From CAYUVF01 sp964448045 (lineage in GTDB: Bacteria; Bacteroidota; Rhodothermia; Rhodothermales; Salinibacteraceae), in NCBI GenBank assembly GCA_964448045.1, contig CAYUVF010000053.1, positions 1 to 31,739 of the forward strand: 31,739 nucleotides of DNA, written 5' to 3'. This document shows, one piece after another, positions 24,190 to 31,739 of the stretch (its first letter is position 1; each line of letters begins with the position of its first letter). The notes beneath the pieces were generated by a model, which ran no database searches, had not been told where the DNA came from, and was given only the letters and a program-made list of their open reading frames with translations. A program made the translations under genes and the position numbers.

Positions 24190-25884
24190 ATGATGCGATA
24201 CAAGCAGTATTTCCTCCCCGCTGTCGCCCTCCTGCTGCTGGGTGCCGTCCTCGGCGTCCAGCTCGACTCGATGACCTCCGACGAGGACACATACACGCAA
24301 CTCCGCAAGCTGGAGAAAGCGTTCGTCATCATCAACCGCAAATACGTCGAACCGGTCAAGTCCAGCGCGGTCGCCGAGCAGGGTATTGCTGGCATGCTCG
24401 ACGAGCTTGATCCGCACTCCAGCTATATCAGTGCAAAGCAGGTACAGGACGTACAAGAGCAGTATCAGGGCTCGTTTGGCGGTATTGGCATCTGGTTCGA
24501 GGTGGTGGAGGACACGGCCCGCGTCATTTCGCCAATCACCGACGGCCCCAGCGAACAGGTCGGCGTGATGCCGGGCGACCGGATCATCGCCATCGAGGAC
24601 TCCAACGCCGCAGGGCCGGATCTCTCGTCCAAGGACATCCAGAACCGTCTCAAGGGCCCCATCGGGACCGAAGTGCAGATGACGGTGCACCGCCCGGGCG
24701 TAAATCGGGAAATGACGTTCACCATCACGCGCGATGAGATCCCGCTCTACTCCATCGACAGCTCGTACATGCTCGATGAGCAGACGGGTTACATCAAAAT
24801 CAACCGGTTCGCCATGAACACCCACAAAGAGTTCATGGACAGCCTGAGCGTGCTGAAAGACCAGGGTATGGACCGCCTCGTGCTCGACTTGCGCAGCAAT
24901 CCGGGCGGCGTCATGAAAGCCGCCATCGACATTGCCGACGAGCTAATCGGCAACGGCATGACGATTGTGAAGACGAAGGGGCGCGATGCCAGCATGAACA
25001 ACGAATTCCGCGCCTCGGGCGGTGATGCGTTTGAAGACAAACCCGTCATCGTGCTCGTGAACCGCAACTCGGCGTCGGCCAGCGAGATCGTTTCGGGCGC
25101 GCTGCAGGATCAGGACCGCGCGCTTGTTGTGGGCCGCCGCACCTTCGGCAAAGCGCTCATCCAGAAGCAGTTCGAGTTGAACGATGGGAGCATGCTCCAG
25201 ATGACCGTCGGCCGCTACTATACCCCGGCCGGGCGCCTCATCCAGACGCCCTACGAGGACGGCGACCTTGAAAGCTACTACAAGCAGAAATTCGATGACT
25301 TCGACGAGGCCACCCTCCACACCGCACAGTACAAAGAGAGTGTGCCCGACTCGCTCAAGTACACCACGACGCATGGCCGCGTGGTCTTCGGTGGCGGGGG
25401 CATCCTGCCAGATTACGTCATCCAGCCCGACACGGCTGGCCTTATGAACGCGATCGTGGGCAACGGCATCGACCGGCTGTTCATCCAAGAGTGGTTCCAA
25501 ACGCACGAGCAGGAGCTGCGCGAGAGCTGGACCAACCGGCAGCAATCGTTCATCAACTCGTATAGCGTCTCTGCTGATATGATGGACGAGTTCTGGACCT
25601 TCGCCGAGGACCAGGGCGTCGCGCTCACGTCCGATCTCGGATCGGTGTCGAAGAAGGAAGGCGTCTTCGCCCGCTCCGAAGCCGAGGCCGAGACGACCCG
25701 CCTGAAGACGTACTTGAAGGCCCGCCTGGCCGGCAAGCTCTACGGCGGACGCGCGGCCGTGCCGATCATCAACAAGACGGACAAGGAGCTGAATGAGGCG
25801 CTCACGCTGTGGAATCGCGCCAACGAACTGGCTGCCTACCACGGCGCGACGTCCACTACCTCGACCGGGGCCGGCGACAACTGA
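24190..25884 (+). CDS. ctpA: C-terminal processing peptidase (S41 family, CtpA/Prc type)
   Basis: The 564-residue periplasmic serine protease trims C-termini of envelope proteins. It has an N-terminal signal anchor (about 6-24), a helical segment (DEDTYTQLRKLEKAFVIINR), and a PDZ domain (about 92-185: GSFGGIGIWFEV, GVMPGDRIIAIED). The S41 core (190-420) has DLRSNPGGVMKAA. The catalytic Ser is 296 in NSASASEIVSGAL and Lys is 321 in RRTFGKALIQKQ. The 25-residue spacing is the same as in E. coli Prc. The C-terminal 150 residues are helix-rich and less conserved. A strong terminator follows its stop. MM at the start leaves a one-codon ambiguity. Confidence 0.93.
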   Translation: MMRYKQYFLPAVALLLLGAVLGVQLDSMTSDEDTYTQLRKLEKAFVIINRKYVEPVKSSAVAEQGIAGMLDELDPHSSYISAKQVQDVQEQYQGSFGGIGIWFEVVEDTARVISPITDGPSEQVGVMPGDRIIAIEDSNAAGPDLSSKDIQNRLKGPIGTEVQMTVHRPGVNREMTFTITRDEIPLYSIDSSYMLDEQTGYIKINRFAMNTHKEFMDSLSVLKDQGMDRLVLDLRSNPGGVMKAAIDIADELIGNGMTIVKTKGRDASMNNEFRASGGDAFEDKPVIVLVNRNSASASEIVSGALQDQDRALVVGRRTFGKALIQKQFELNDGSMLQMTVGRYYTPAGRLIQTPYEDGDLESYYKQKFDDFDEATLHTAQYKESVPDSLKYTTTHGRVVFGGGGILPDYVIQPDTAGLMNAIVGNGIDRLFIQEWFQTHEQELRESWTNRQQSFINSYSVSADMMDEFWTFAEDQGVALTSDLGSVSKKEGVFARSEAEAETTRLKTYLKARLAGKLYGGRAAVPIINKTDKELNEALTLWNRANELAAYHGATSTTSTGAGDN

Positions 25885-25908
25885 TTCGCCGTGTGCTGAT
25901 TGTACGAT

Positions 25909-25953
25909 GCCCGAAGGCCGCGGCCCCTCCCCGCCTGGCCTTCGGGCTTTTTT
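25909..25953 (+). terminator. Strong intrinsic terminator after ctpA
   Basis: A perfect 11-bp outer stem (25909-25919 against 25937-25947) with a 17-base GC-rich loop is followed by TTTTTT at 25948-25953, 24 bp after the ctpA stop. Confidence 0.9.
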
Positions 25954-26015
25954 ATTGACACCACTTTGGATGCGCTATCACGAACACTTTTCGTACGACC
26001 GTCCGATTCACTCCC

Positions 26016-28034
26016 ATGATCCATCCCGTACGCTCCGGACTCGCCCTCGCACTGGCCGCGCTCCTGTTCGCGGGCTGCTCGTCGCCTGCGCCCACGGCTT
26101 CTTCCTCCTCCACTGATGGTGCGACGTCCTCGGCGATTCGCTCGCCGGAGCGGCCGCTGCCGCAATCGCCCACCTCGGCTCGCGGCTTCACGGCGGCGGT
26201 CGAGGCAGGAACGCGCACGAACGAGGGGCGGCCCGGCTCCGCTTACTGGCAACAGGACGTTGAGTACAACCTGACGGCGCGCCTCTACCCCGCGGACAAG
26301 CGCCTCGACGGCACCGGGCAGATCACGTACACGAACAACTCACCCGACACACTGCACCACCTCCACCTCGAACTCGCGCAGAACGTCCACAAGCCGGGCG
26401 TCGTCCGCAACGAGCCGATGGACATCACGGGCGGTGTCGACATCGAGCGCGTGGCCGTGGATGGCCAATCGCTCCCGGCAGATGCCGACGACGACCCGCG
26501 CTACGCGACCTCGAACACCCAGCTCGTGCTCACTCCGTCCGCGCCCCTCGCGCCCGGCGCCCGCACCACCATCGAGATCGACTGGAGCTTTACCATTCCG
26601 CAGGCGGGCGCGGGCGCTCGCATGGGCTACAACGGCCACGATCTCCTCTTCCTCGCCTACTGGTACCCCATCATGTCGGTCTACGATGACGTGGTCGGCT
26701 GGATGGACGATCCGTTCTTGGGTACAGCCGAGTTTTATGCCGATTTTGCGTCGTACGACCTCACCATCGAGGCGCCCGAGGGCTGGATCGTGCAGGCGAC
26801 GGGCTCGCTTCAGAACCCGAGCGACGTGCTCAATGACGCCACGCTCGACCGCCGCAGCCGGGCCTATCGGAGCGACGACCCCGTCCGCATCCTGCTGCCG
26901 GATCAGACGGGCACGAGGTCTTCTGAGGATGGGCGCCTCCGGTGGCAATTCCGCGCCGAGCGCGTCCGCGACGTGGCCTTCAGCCTCACCCGCAACATGT
27001 ACTGGGAAGGCGCCCGCACCGAGGCCGGCGACCGCGACGGCGATGGCCAGATGAACTACACGCACATCAACACGTTCTGGCGCGCATCGGCGCCGAAGTG
27101 GTCCAAGGTCACGCGCTATCAGCAGCACGCCATCACCTTCTTCGCCGAGCACATGGACTTTCCCTACCCGTGGCCGCACATGACGGCAGTCGAGGGCGGC
27201 GGCATCATCGGCGGCGGCATGGAGTTCCCGATGATGACGCTCATGGGCGACTACAACAACAATACGGCCCGGATGCTCTACGCCGTGACGGCCCACGAAC
27301 TCGCCCACATGTGGGTGCCGATGATCGTGAGCACAAACGAGCGGCGCTACAGCTGGATCGACGAAGGGACGACCTCCTTCAACGAAAACATGGCGCGGAA
27401 GGGCCGCTTTGCCGACAGCGAATCCGTCGAATCGGATCGGCAGGATTACCTCGAAATCGCCGGCGACGACGCCGAGGGCGAGATGATGCGCTGGTCGAAT
27501 TACTACTACACCGGCACCGCCTTCGTGAACGCGGCCTACCGCAAGCCCGCCACGATGCTCGTCGCCCTGCGCGCCGTGCTCGGCGAAGACACGTTTGAGC
27601 GCGCCCACCACGACTTCGTCGACACGTGGGCGTACAAGCACCCGTATCCGTCGGATTTCTTCAACACGTTTGAGCGGGTGAGCGGACGCGACCTCGACTG
27701 GTTCTGGTACAGCTGGTATTACACGACGTGGACGCTCGATCAGGCCGTGGCCGAGGTCCAGCGGATGGACGACGGCACCACGCGCATCGCCATCACCGAT
27801 GAAGGCCATGCGCCGATGCCCGTCCGCCTCACCATCACCCGCACCGACGGCTCGACGTTGACGCGCACCATCCCAGTCGACGTGTGGCTCGAGGGGCGGA
27901 CTGCCACGAGCGTAACGGTCCCCTCCGGTCCCGCCGTCGAGCGCGTCGCCATCGACGCCCAGCACCATTTTCCCGACATCGATCGCGCCGACAACGTGTG
28001 GACGCGCAGCGGTCAACCGGCGTCTTCGAATTGA
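26016..28034 (+). CDS. M1-type metallopeptidase lipoprotein
   Basis: The 672-residue protein has a lipoprotein signal (LLFAGCSS, Cys21), a Ser/Pro-rich linker (22-55), an N-terminal beta domain (about 80-300) and a gluzincin catalytic domain. Zinc ligands are His427, His431 and Glu450 in HELAH followed by 18 residues and E (SWIDEG). The M1 exopeptidase motif GxMEN appears here as GGGMEFPMM with Glu403. The Phe in place of Asn suggests the bacterial M1-like subfamily rather than a classical aminopeptidase. Its last 100 residues are a beta domain (DEGHAPMPVRLTI). It is likely outer-membrane or periplasmic, cleaving peptides. The stop is 164 bp from the convergent dehydrogenase. Confidence 0.88.
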   Translation: MIHPVRSGLALALAALLFAGCSSPAPTASSSSTDGATSSAIRSPERPLPQSPTSARGFTAAVEAGTRTNEGRPGSAYWQQDVEYNLTARLYPADKRLDGTGQITYTNNSPDTLHHLHLELAQNVHKPGVVRNEPMDITGGVDIERVAVDGQSLPADADDDPRYATSNTQLVLTPSAPLAPGARTTIEIDWSFTIPQAGAGARMGYNGHDLLFLAYWYPIMSVYDDVVGWMDDPFLGTAEFYADFASYDLTIEAPEGWIVQATGSLQNPSDVLNDATLDRRSRAYRSDDPVRILLPDQTGTRSSEDGRLRWQFRAERVRDVAFSLTRNMYWEGARTEAGDRDGDGQMNYTHINTFWRASAPKWSKVTRYQQHAITFFAEHMDFPYPWPHMTAVEGGGIIGGGMEFPMMTLMGDYNNNTARMLYAVTAHELAHMWVPMIVSTNERRYSWIDEGTTSFNENMARKGRFADSESVESDRQDYLEIAGDDAEGEMMRWSNYYYTGTAFVNAAYRKPATMLVALRAVLGEDTFERAHHDFVDTWAYKHPYPSDFFNTFERVSGRDLDWFWYSWYYTTWTLDQAVAEVQRMDDGTTRIAITDEGHAPMPVRLTITRTDGSTLTRTIPVDVWLEGRTATSVTVPSGPAVERVAIDAQHHFPDIDRADNVWTRSGQPASSN

Positions 28035-28053
28035 GGATGTCAATCTGAACAGA

Positions 28054-28171
28054 GAAGTCATTCCCGACCCCACACGAGGACGCATATCCGACTGACGAGC
28101 GAAGCGAGCTAATCGGGAATCCAGTGGACACGACTCGCACTATAGATTCCCGCATACGCGGGAATGACTTC
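28054..28171. repeat. 118-bp two-hairpin REP-like element
   Basis: The outer ends are a perfect 13-bp inverted repeat (GAAGTCATTCCCG at 28054-28066 against 28159-28171). Inside are two smaller hairpins with the same ends: ATTCCCGA/TCGGGAAT (28060-28067 with 28113-28120) and ATTCCCGC/GCGGGAAT with loop ATAC (28146-28153 with 28158-28165). This fits the widespread bacterial repeat family with ATTCCCG...CGGGAAT hairpins. It lies between convergent genes and may also act as a transcript end for both. Confidence 0.6.
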
Positions 28172-28198
28172 AATTTCGATCACCGTTGCCAAAAGTCA

Positions 28199-31108
28199 TC
28201 ACTGATCCAGCGCATCCAGCAGGATTTGCGCCGGATGGCGGGCGGTGCGGCCCGTCGTGTCTTCGATCTGCGAGCGGCACGAGAAGCCGGTCGCCGCGAT
28301 GATCGTGTCGCGGTCCGTCGTGCGGACGGCCGGCGCCAGCTTCCGCTCGGCCATCTGCTTCGAGATGTTGAGGTGCTCCGTCTCATAGCCAAACGCCCCG
28401 GCCATGCCGCAGCAGCCCGCATCGACAGCCTCGACGCTGAAACCGGGCGGCAGGGCCAGCGCCCGCTCGGTCGCCTCCGTCCCGATAAGCGCTTTCTGAT
28501 GGCAGTGCCCGTGCAGGAGCACCGGGCGGATCGCACTCGTCCACACCACCTCGTCGAACGCACCGTTATCGGCCCGCTGGGCGACGAACTCATCGAACGT
28601 CATTGCGGCCTCGGCGACGGCCTCCGCGCGGGGCTCGCCGGGCAGCAGGTCCCGAAACTCGTCACGCAGCGTGAGGATGCAGCTCGGCTCCAGGCCTACG
28701 ATGGGCGTCCCGGCCTCGGCATGGGGATAGAGCGCCTCGACCGTCTGCAAAGCGCGAAGCTGCGCCCGATCGACAAAGCCCTTTGAGAGCAGCGTCCGCC
28801 CACAACAGACCGTCGTCTCCGGAATCTGCACCTGATGCCCCGTCGCCCGAAGAAACTCCGCCGCGGCCTTTGCCACAACAGGCGTGTGATGGTTGTTGAA
28901 GGTATCGGCAAAGAGAACGACGGGCGGCCCCTTCTCCGGCCAGATCTGATCGCGGTACCACTGTTCAAAGGTCTGCCGGGCGAAACCGGGCAGCTTGCGC
29001 TCCCGGCTGATGCCGAGCGTCCAATCCAGCAGGGCGCGCACCGGCACCTGGCGGTTCATCCAGTTGACCACCGGCGCCAGCGCCGATCCGCCGATCCACT
29101 GTGCTACGTCAGGTTGGTGGGCGAACAGCCGCGTGCGCAGCGGCACCCCGTTCTCGTCCCAGTACTGCGACAGCCACTCCGTCTTAATCTTGGCCATATC
29201 GACGTTCGAGGGGCATTCCGTCTTGCAGGCCTTGCACTGGATGCACAGGTCCATCACCTCGTACATCCGCTCGCCCGTTAGCTCCTCGGCCGGAAGCTCG
29301 CCGGATAGGGCCATCCGGAGGGCATTCGCACGGCCGCGCGTCGAGTCTTCCTCCTCGCGCGTGGCCATGAAGCTCGGGCACATCGTCCCGTGGCGCAGTT
29401 TGCGACAGGCACCGTTGCCATTGCACAGCTCGATCGCGCCGGCAAATCCGCCATCGGCCGAAAAGTCCATCGTCGTCTCCACCGGGCGCGTCGAATAGTC
29501 CGGCCCCATCCGCAGGTTCTCGGTCATCGGCGGGGCATCGACGACTTTGCCCGGATTGAGGCGGTGCTCGGGGTCGAAGAGCGCCTTCGTTTCGCGGTAG
29601 ACATCGTACAGCTCGGCGCCCAGCATCTCCTCGGCCAGGCGACTGCGGACGAGCCCGTCGCCATGCTCGGACGAAATCGCGCCTCCGTACTGGCCCACGA
29701 GCTCCATCGAGCCGCGGGCGATCTGCTGCATCTTCTCGACCTCGGCGGCGTCCTTCGTGTTGAGGAACGGACGCACGTGCAGGCAGCCCGCGGAGGCATG
29801 GGCATAATAGACCGCCTTCGTCTCCGTCTGGTCGATCAGCGTGCTGAGTTCGTCGATGTAGTCGGCCAGATGCGCGACGGGGACGGAGGCGTCCTCGATG
29901 AACGCGAGCGGCTTGTATTCGCTCTTGACGCCCATCAGCAGGCCGAGGCCTTCTTTGCGGACGGTCCACACGTTGTCGATGGCGTCGGCGTCGTAGAGCC
30001 GCACGGTCGTGTAGCCCCGATTGGCTGCGCGCAGGGCTTCTTCCAGCGCGTCGAGCTTCTGCTCCAGCTCGGCGCGGGTGTCGCCGACGTATTCGGTGAT
30101 AAGCACGCCACCCGGCTCGCCCTCGATGAAGGTGAGCCGCTGCGCGAAGCCGGATGCTTGGCGCGTCCGCTCAATGGCCACGCCGTCGAAGAGTTCGACT
30201 GCTGCGGGATCGGTCTCCAGAACGGTGGTGACGGCGCGGAGCGCTTCCTTGCGCGTCTCGAAGTGGGCGATGCCCAGGGCGGTCCGCTGCGGGCGCGGCA
30301 CCAGGTCGCAGGTAATCTCGGTGACGAGGGCAAGTGTGCCTTCGCTGCCGCAGAGCAGCTTGGCCAGGTTGCGCGGCCCGTCGTCCAGCAGATGCTCCAA
30401 CCGGTATCCGTTGTTGCGGCGCCAGTGATCGGGCGTGTCGCGCTCGATGGTGTCACGGCGCTGGGCAATCAAGGCATCGAGCCCGCGATAGATGGCGCCC
30501 TCGAGTCCGGGCCGCCGCATGTGGGCCTGCCATCCGTCGTGGTCAAGCGGCCCCAGTTCCACGGCCGATCCATCGGACAGCAGAGCGCGGGCGCGCCGCG
30601 TGTGGTGGACGAAGTTGCCATAGCGGATCGAGTGGGTGCCCGTCGAGTTGTTGGCGAGCATCCCGCCGAGGGTGGCGCGACTGCTCGGGGCCGGATCGGG
30701 ACCCACCATCAGGCCGTGCTTGGCAGCTGCCGCGTTCAAATCATCCAGCACCACACCGGGCTGCACGCGCGCCCACTGCTCCTCCGGATTGATTTCCACG
30801 ATCGCGTCGAGGTGGCGGGTAAAATCGATCACCAGCGCAGCGCCGACGGCCTGCCCCGCCAGCGACGATCCGCCGCCGCGAGGCACAATGGGCAGGCAAT
30901 ACTCGGCGGCCACCTCCAGGGCTGCCTGCACATCATCCGTCGTCTTTGGAATAAGGACGGCCACCGGCATGATCTGGTACATGCTGGCATCGGTTGCGTA
31001 CAGCGCCCGCGTCACATCATCGGTCCGGAGGTCGCCAGCGATGCGGGATTCCAGCTCGGCGCAGAAGGCGCGCAGTTGCTCATCGGAGAGCGGGGAAGAG
31101 GTAGCCAT
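28199..31108 (-). CDS. Fused FAD-binding and Fe-S oxidoreductase, YdiJ / D-2-hydroxyacid dehydrogenase type
   Basis: From the ATG at 31108 the product has 969 residues. It combines a GlcD-like flavoprotein with a GlcF-like iron-sulphur half. Residues 40-220 are a PCMH-type FAD domain (IVPRGGGSSLAGQAVG, PGVVLDDLN, RATLGGMLANNSTGTHSIRY), followed by the FAD-oxidase C domain to about 560. A ferredoxin-like part has CNGNGACR...MCPS and CIQCKACKTECPSN (about 622-633), fit for two 4Fe-4S clusters. The C-terminus has CCG-type motifs (CCGRTLLSKG, HGHCHQKAL, DAGCCGMAGAFGYE). It likely oxidises a D-2-hydroxyacid, such as D-2-hydroxyglutarate or D-lactate, and passes electrons to the respiratory chain. 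An upstream in-frame ATG at 31393 adds a non-protein-like stretch. Confidence 0.93.
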   Translation of the reverse strand: MATSSPLSDEQLRAFCAELESRIAGDLRTDDVTRALYATDASMYQIMPVAVLIPKTTDDVQAALEVAAEYCLPIVPRGGGSSLAGQAVGAALVIDFTRHLDAIVEINPEEQWARVQPGVVLDDLNAAAAKHGLMVGPDPAPSSRATLGGMLANNSTGTHSIRYGNFVHHTRRARALLSDGSAVELGPLDHDGWQAHMRRPGLEGAIYRGLDALIAQRRDTIERDTPDHWRRNNGYRLEHLLDDGPRNLAKLLCGSEGTLALVTEITCDLVPRPQRTALGIAHFETRKEALRAVTTVLETDPAAVELFDGVAIERTRQASGFAQRLTFIEGEPGGVLITEYVGDTRAELEQKLDALEEALRAANRGYTTVRLYDADAIDNVWTVRKEGLGLLMGVKSEYKPLAFIEDASVPVAHLADYIDELSTLIDQTETKAVYYAHASAGCLHVRPFLNTKDAAEVEKMQQIARGSMELVGQYGGAISSEHGDGLVRSRLAEEMLGAELYDVYRETKALFDPEHRLNPGKVVDAPPMTENLRMGPDYSTRPVETTMDFSADGGFAGAIELCNGNGACRKLRHGTMCPSFMATREEEDSTRGRANALRMALSGELPAEELTGERMYEVMDLCIQCKACKTECPSNVDMAKIKTEWLSQYWDENGVPLRTRLFAHQPDVAQWIGGSALAPVVNWMNRQVPVRALLDWTLGISRERKLPGFARQTFEQWYRDQIWPEKGPPVVLFADTFNNHHTPVVAKAAAEFLRATGHQVQIPETTVCCGRTLLSKGFVDRAQLRALQTVEALYPHAEAGTPIVGLEPSCILTLRDEFRDLLPGEPRAEAVAEAAMTFDEFVAQRADNGAFDEVVWTSAIRPVLLHGHCHQKALIGTEATERALALPPGFSVEAVDAGCCGMAGAFGYETEHLNISKQMAERKLAPAVRTTDRDTIIAATGFSCRSQIEDTTGRTARHPAQILLDALDQ

Positions 31109-31187
31109 AGTGGGCGGTGTTGACGGCAGAGCGTAGGGACGATTGAATGCACAGCGTGGGGGAGAGATTCTCCCTGCATCGCGCGTC

Positions 31188-31676
31188 TCAGCCGGCCGCC
31201 TCCCCCGCGGCGCTCGCGTACACGGGCCAGTCGTGACTGCGCACATGCTCAAAGACGAGCGACGTCTCGATGTGCTCCACCTCGGGCCGCGTCGTGAACG
31301 TGTTGAGCGCCAGATCGCGCAGATGCTCCGGGTCGCGCACCGCCACGTGCAGCAGGTAATCATTCCCCCCGCCCACGTGATAGAGCGTGACAACCTCCGG
31401 CTGCTTCAGGATCTCGCGCCGGAACTGGTCGACCGAGGAGCGCGAATGCTTCCCCAGCCGCACCGCGATGATGGCCTGCAACCCGACGCCCACCGCGCGC
31501 GGGTCCACCTCGGCGTGGAAGCCGCTGAATACGCCCTCATTGCTCAGGCGCCGCACCCGCTCCAGCGAACTCGACTCGGCCAGGTTCACCCGCCGCGCCA
31601 GCTCCTTGTTCGACATCCGAGCATTCTTTTGCAGAAGCCGAATGATATCGCAGTCAGTTCGATCCAAATCTTTCAT
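31188..31676 (-). CDS. Lrp/AsnC-family transcriptional regulator
   Basis: The 162-residue protein (ATG at 31676; a TTG at 31697 would add seven residues) has an AsnC-type helix-turn-helix. It begins DLDRTDCDIIRLLQKNARMS, followed by NKELARRVNLAESSSLERVRRL, at about 4-55. A RAM effector-binding domain follows (70-145: AIIAVRLG, VVTLYHVGGGNDYLLHVAVRD, HIETSLVFEHVRS). Such regulators form octamers and sense amino acids or related acids. The gene ends 79 bp before the dehydrogenase start on the same strand, with no strong terminator between, so they may be co-transcribed and this may be the local regulator. Confidence 0.92.
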   Translation of the reverse strand: MKDLDRTDCDIIRLLQKNARMSNKELARRVNLAESSSLERVRRLSNEGVFSGFHAEVDPRAVGVGLQAIIAVRLGKHSRSSVDQFRREILKQPEVVTLYHVGGGNDYLLHVAVRDPEHLRDLALNTFTTRPEVEHIETSLVFEHVRSHDWPVYASAAGEAAG

Positions 31677-31739
31677 AAGGTCTAATACGGATTCCAATTT
31701 ATGATGTCGGCATATTGCTGATGTTTTCGATCCACCAGC

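Noticed and set aside
26340..28085. A long minus-strand open frame opposite the M1 metallopeptidase
   Set aside because: Shadow of a gene with a clear HELAH zinc motif and lipoprotein signal.
29390..31123. A 577-codon open frame on the plus strand opposite the FAD/Fe-S dehydrogenase
   Set aside because: The minus-strand frame has complete FAD and Fe-S motifs. The plus-strand translation has none and is a shadow.
31160..31174. GGGAGA/TCTCCC hairpin between the Lrp-type gene and the dehydrogenase
   Set aside because: A 6-bp stem with no T tract on the minus strand is too weak to call an attenuator or terminator.

Overview
The window looks like a chromosomal segment from a high-GC member of the Bacteroidota/Rhodothermota lineage (Salinibacter/Rhodothermales-like). 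The evidence is a giant secreted protein ending in a type IX secretion (T9SS) sorting domain, a short primary sigma factor with no region 1.1, a TonB-dependent outer-membrane barrel receptor, surface lipoproteins, a folP-cdaA gene pair, few Shine-Dalgarno sequences, and one exact TAnnTTTG promoter box. The genus is an inference.

Layout. Bases 1-600 are a decayed patch: a vapB/vapC toxin-antitoxin relic on the minus strand, with alien sequence (possibly one end of an insertion element) directly after the broken toxin. Bases 604-2635 carry two minus-strand envelope genes, a membrane-anchored alpha/beta hydrolase and a small outer-membrane barrel. Bases 3125-7507 encode the 1460-residue DUF4347/cadherin-repeat/T9SS protein, followed by a carotenoid oxygenase (7710-9128) and a four-helix membrane protein (9287-9724). 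Bases 9725-10590 are gene-poor, with only weak small ORFs. A VTT/DedA-type membrane protein, a DtxR/MntR-type metal regulator and a 31-codon membrane microprotein follow.

Bases 12624-16693 hold a TonB-dependent receptor with a strong terminator and a GH13 lipoprotein. This faces an HD-domain hydrolase (16697-17266), the primary sigma factor (17469-18308) and a GH3-type acyl-adenylating enzyme (18475-20016), all on minus. The block folP, cdaA, pcm (20195-22765, plus) faces deoB (22793-23974, minus). A C-terminal processing protease and an M1-type metallopeptidase lipoprotein lie on plus (24190-28034), separated by a strong terminator. A 118-bp two-hairpin repeat then separates them from a fused FAD/Fe-S dehydrogenase and its Lrp/AsnC-type neighbour on minus (28199-31676).

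How they work together. Most of the window is core housekeeping (transcription, folate, c-di-AMP, nucleoside salvage, protein repair and processing) mixed with envelope and secreted functions. I found no CRISPR array, rRNA, tRNA, phage module or complete defence system. The least ordinary items are the DUF4347 protein with a possible His/Cys dyad and an internal low-GC patch, the microprotein with an unusually good ribosome binding site, the decayed vapBC locus, the direct repeat over the deoB promoter, and the two-hairpin repeat. I do not see a convincing new multi-gene system.
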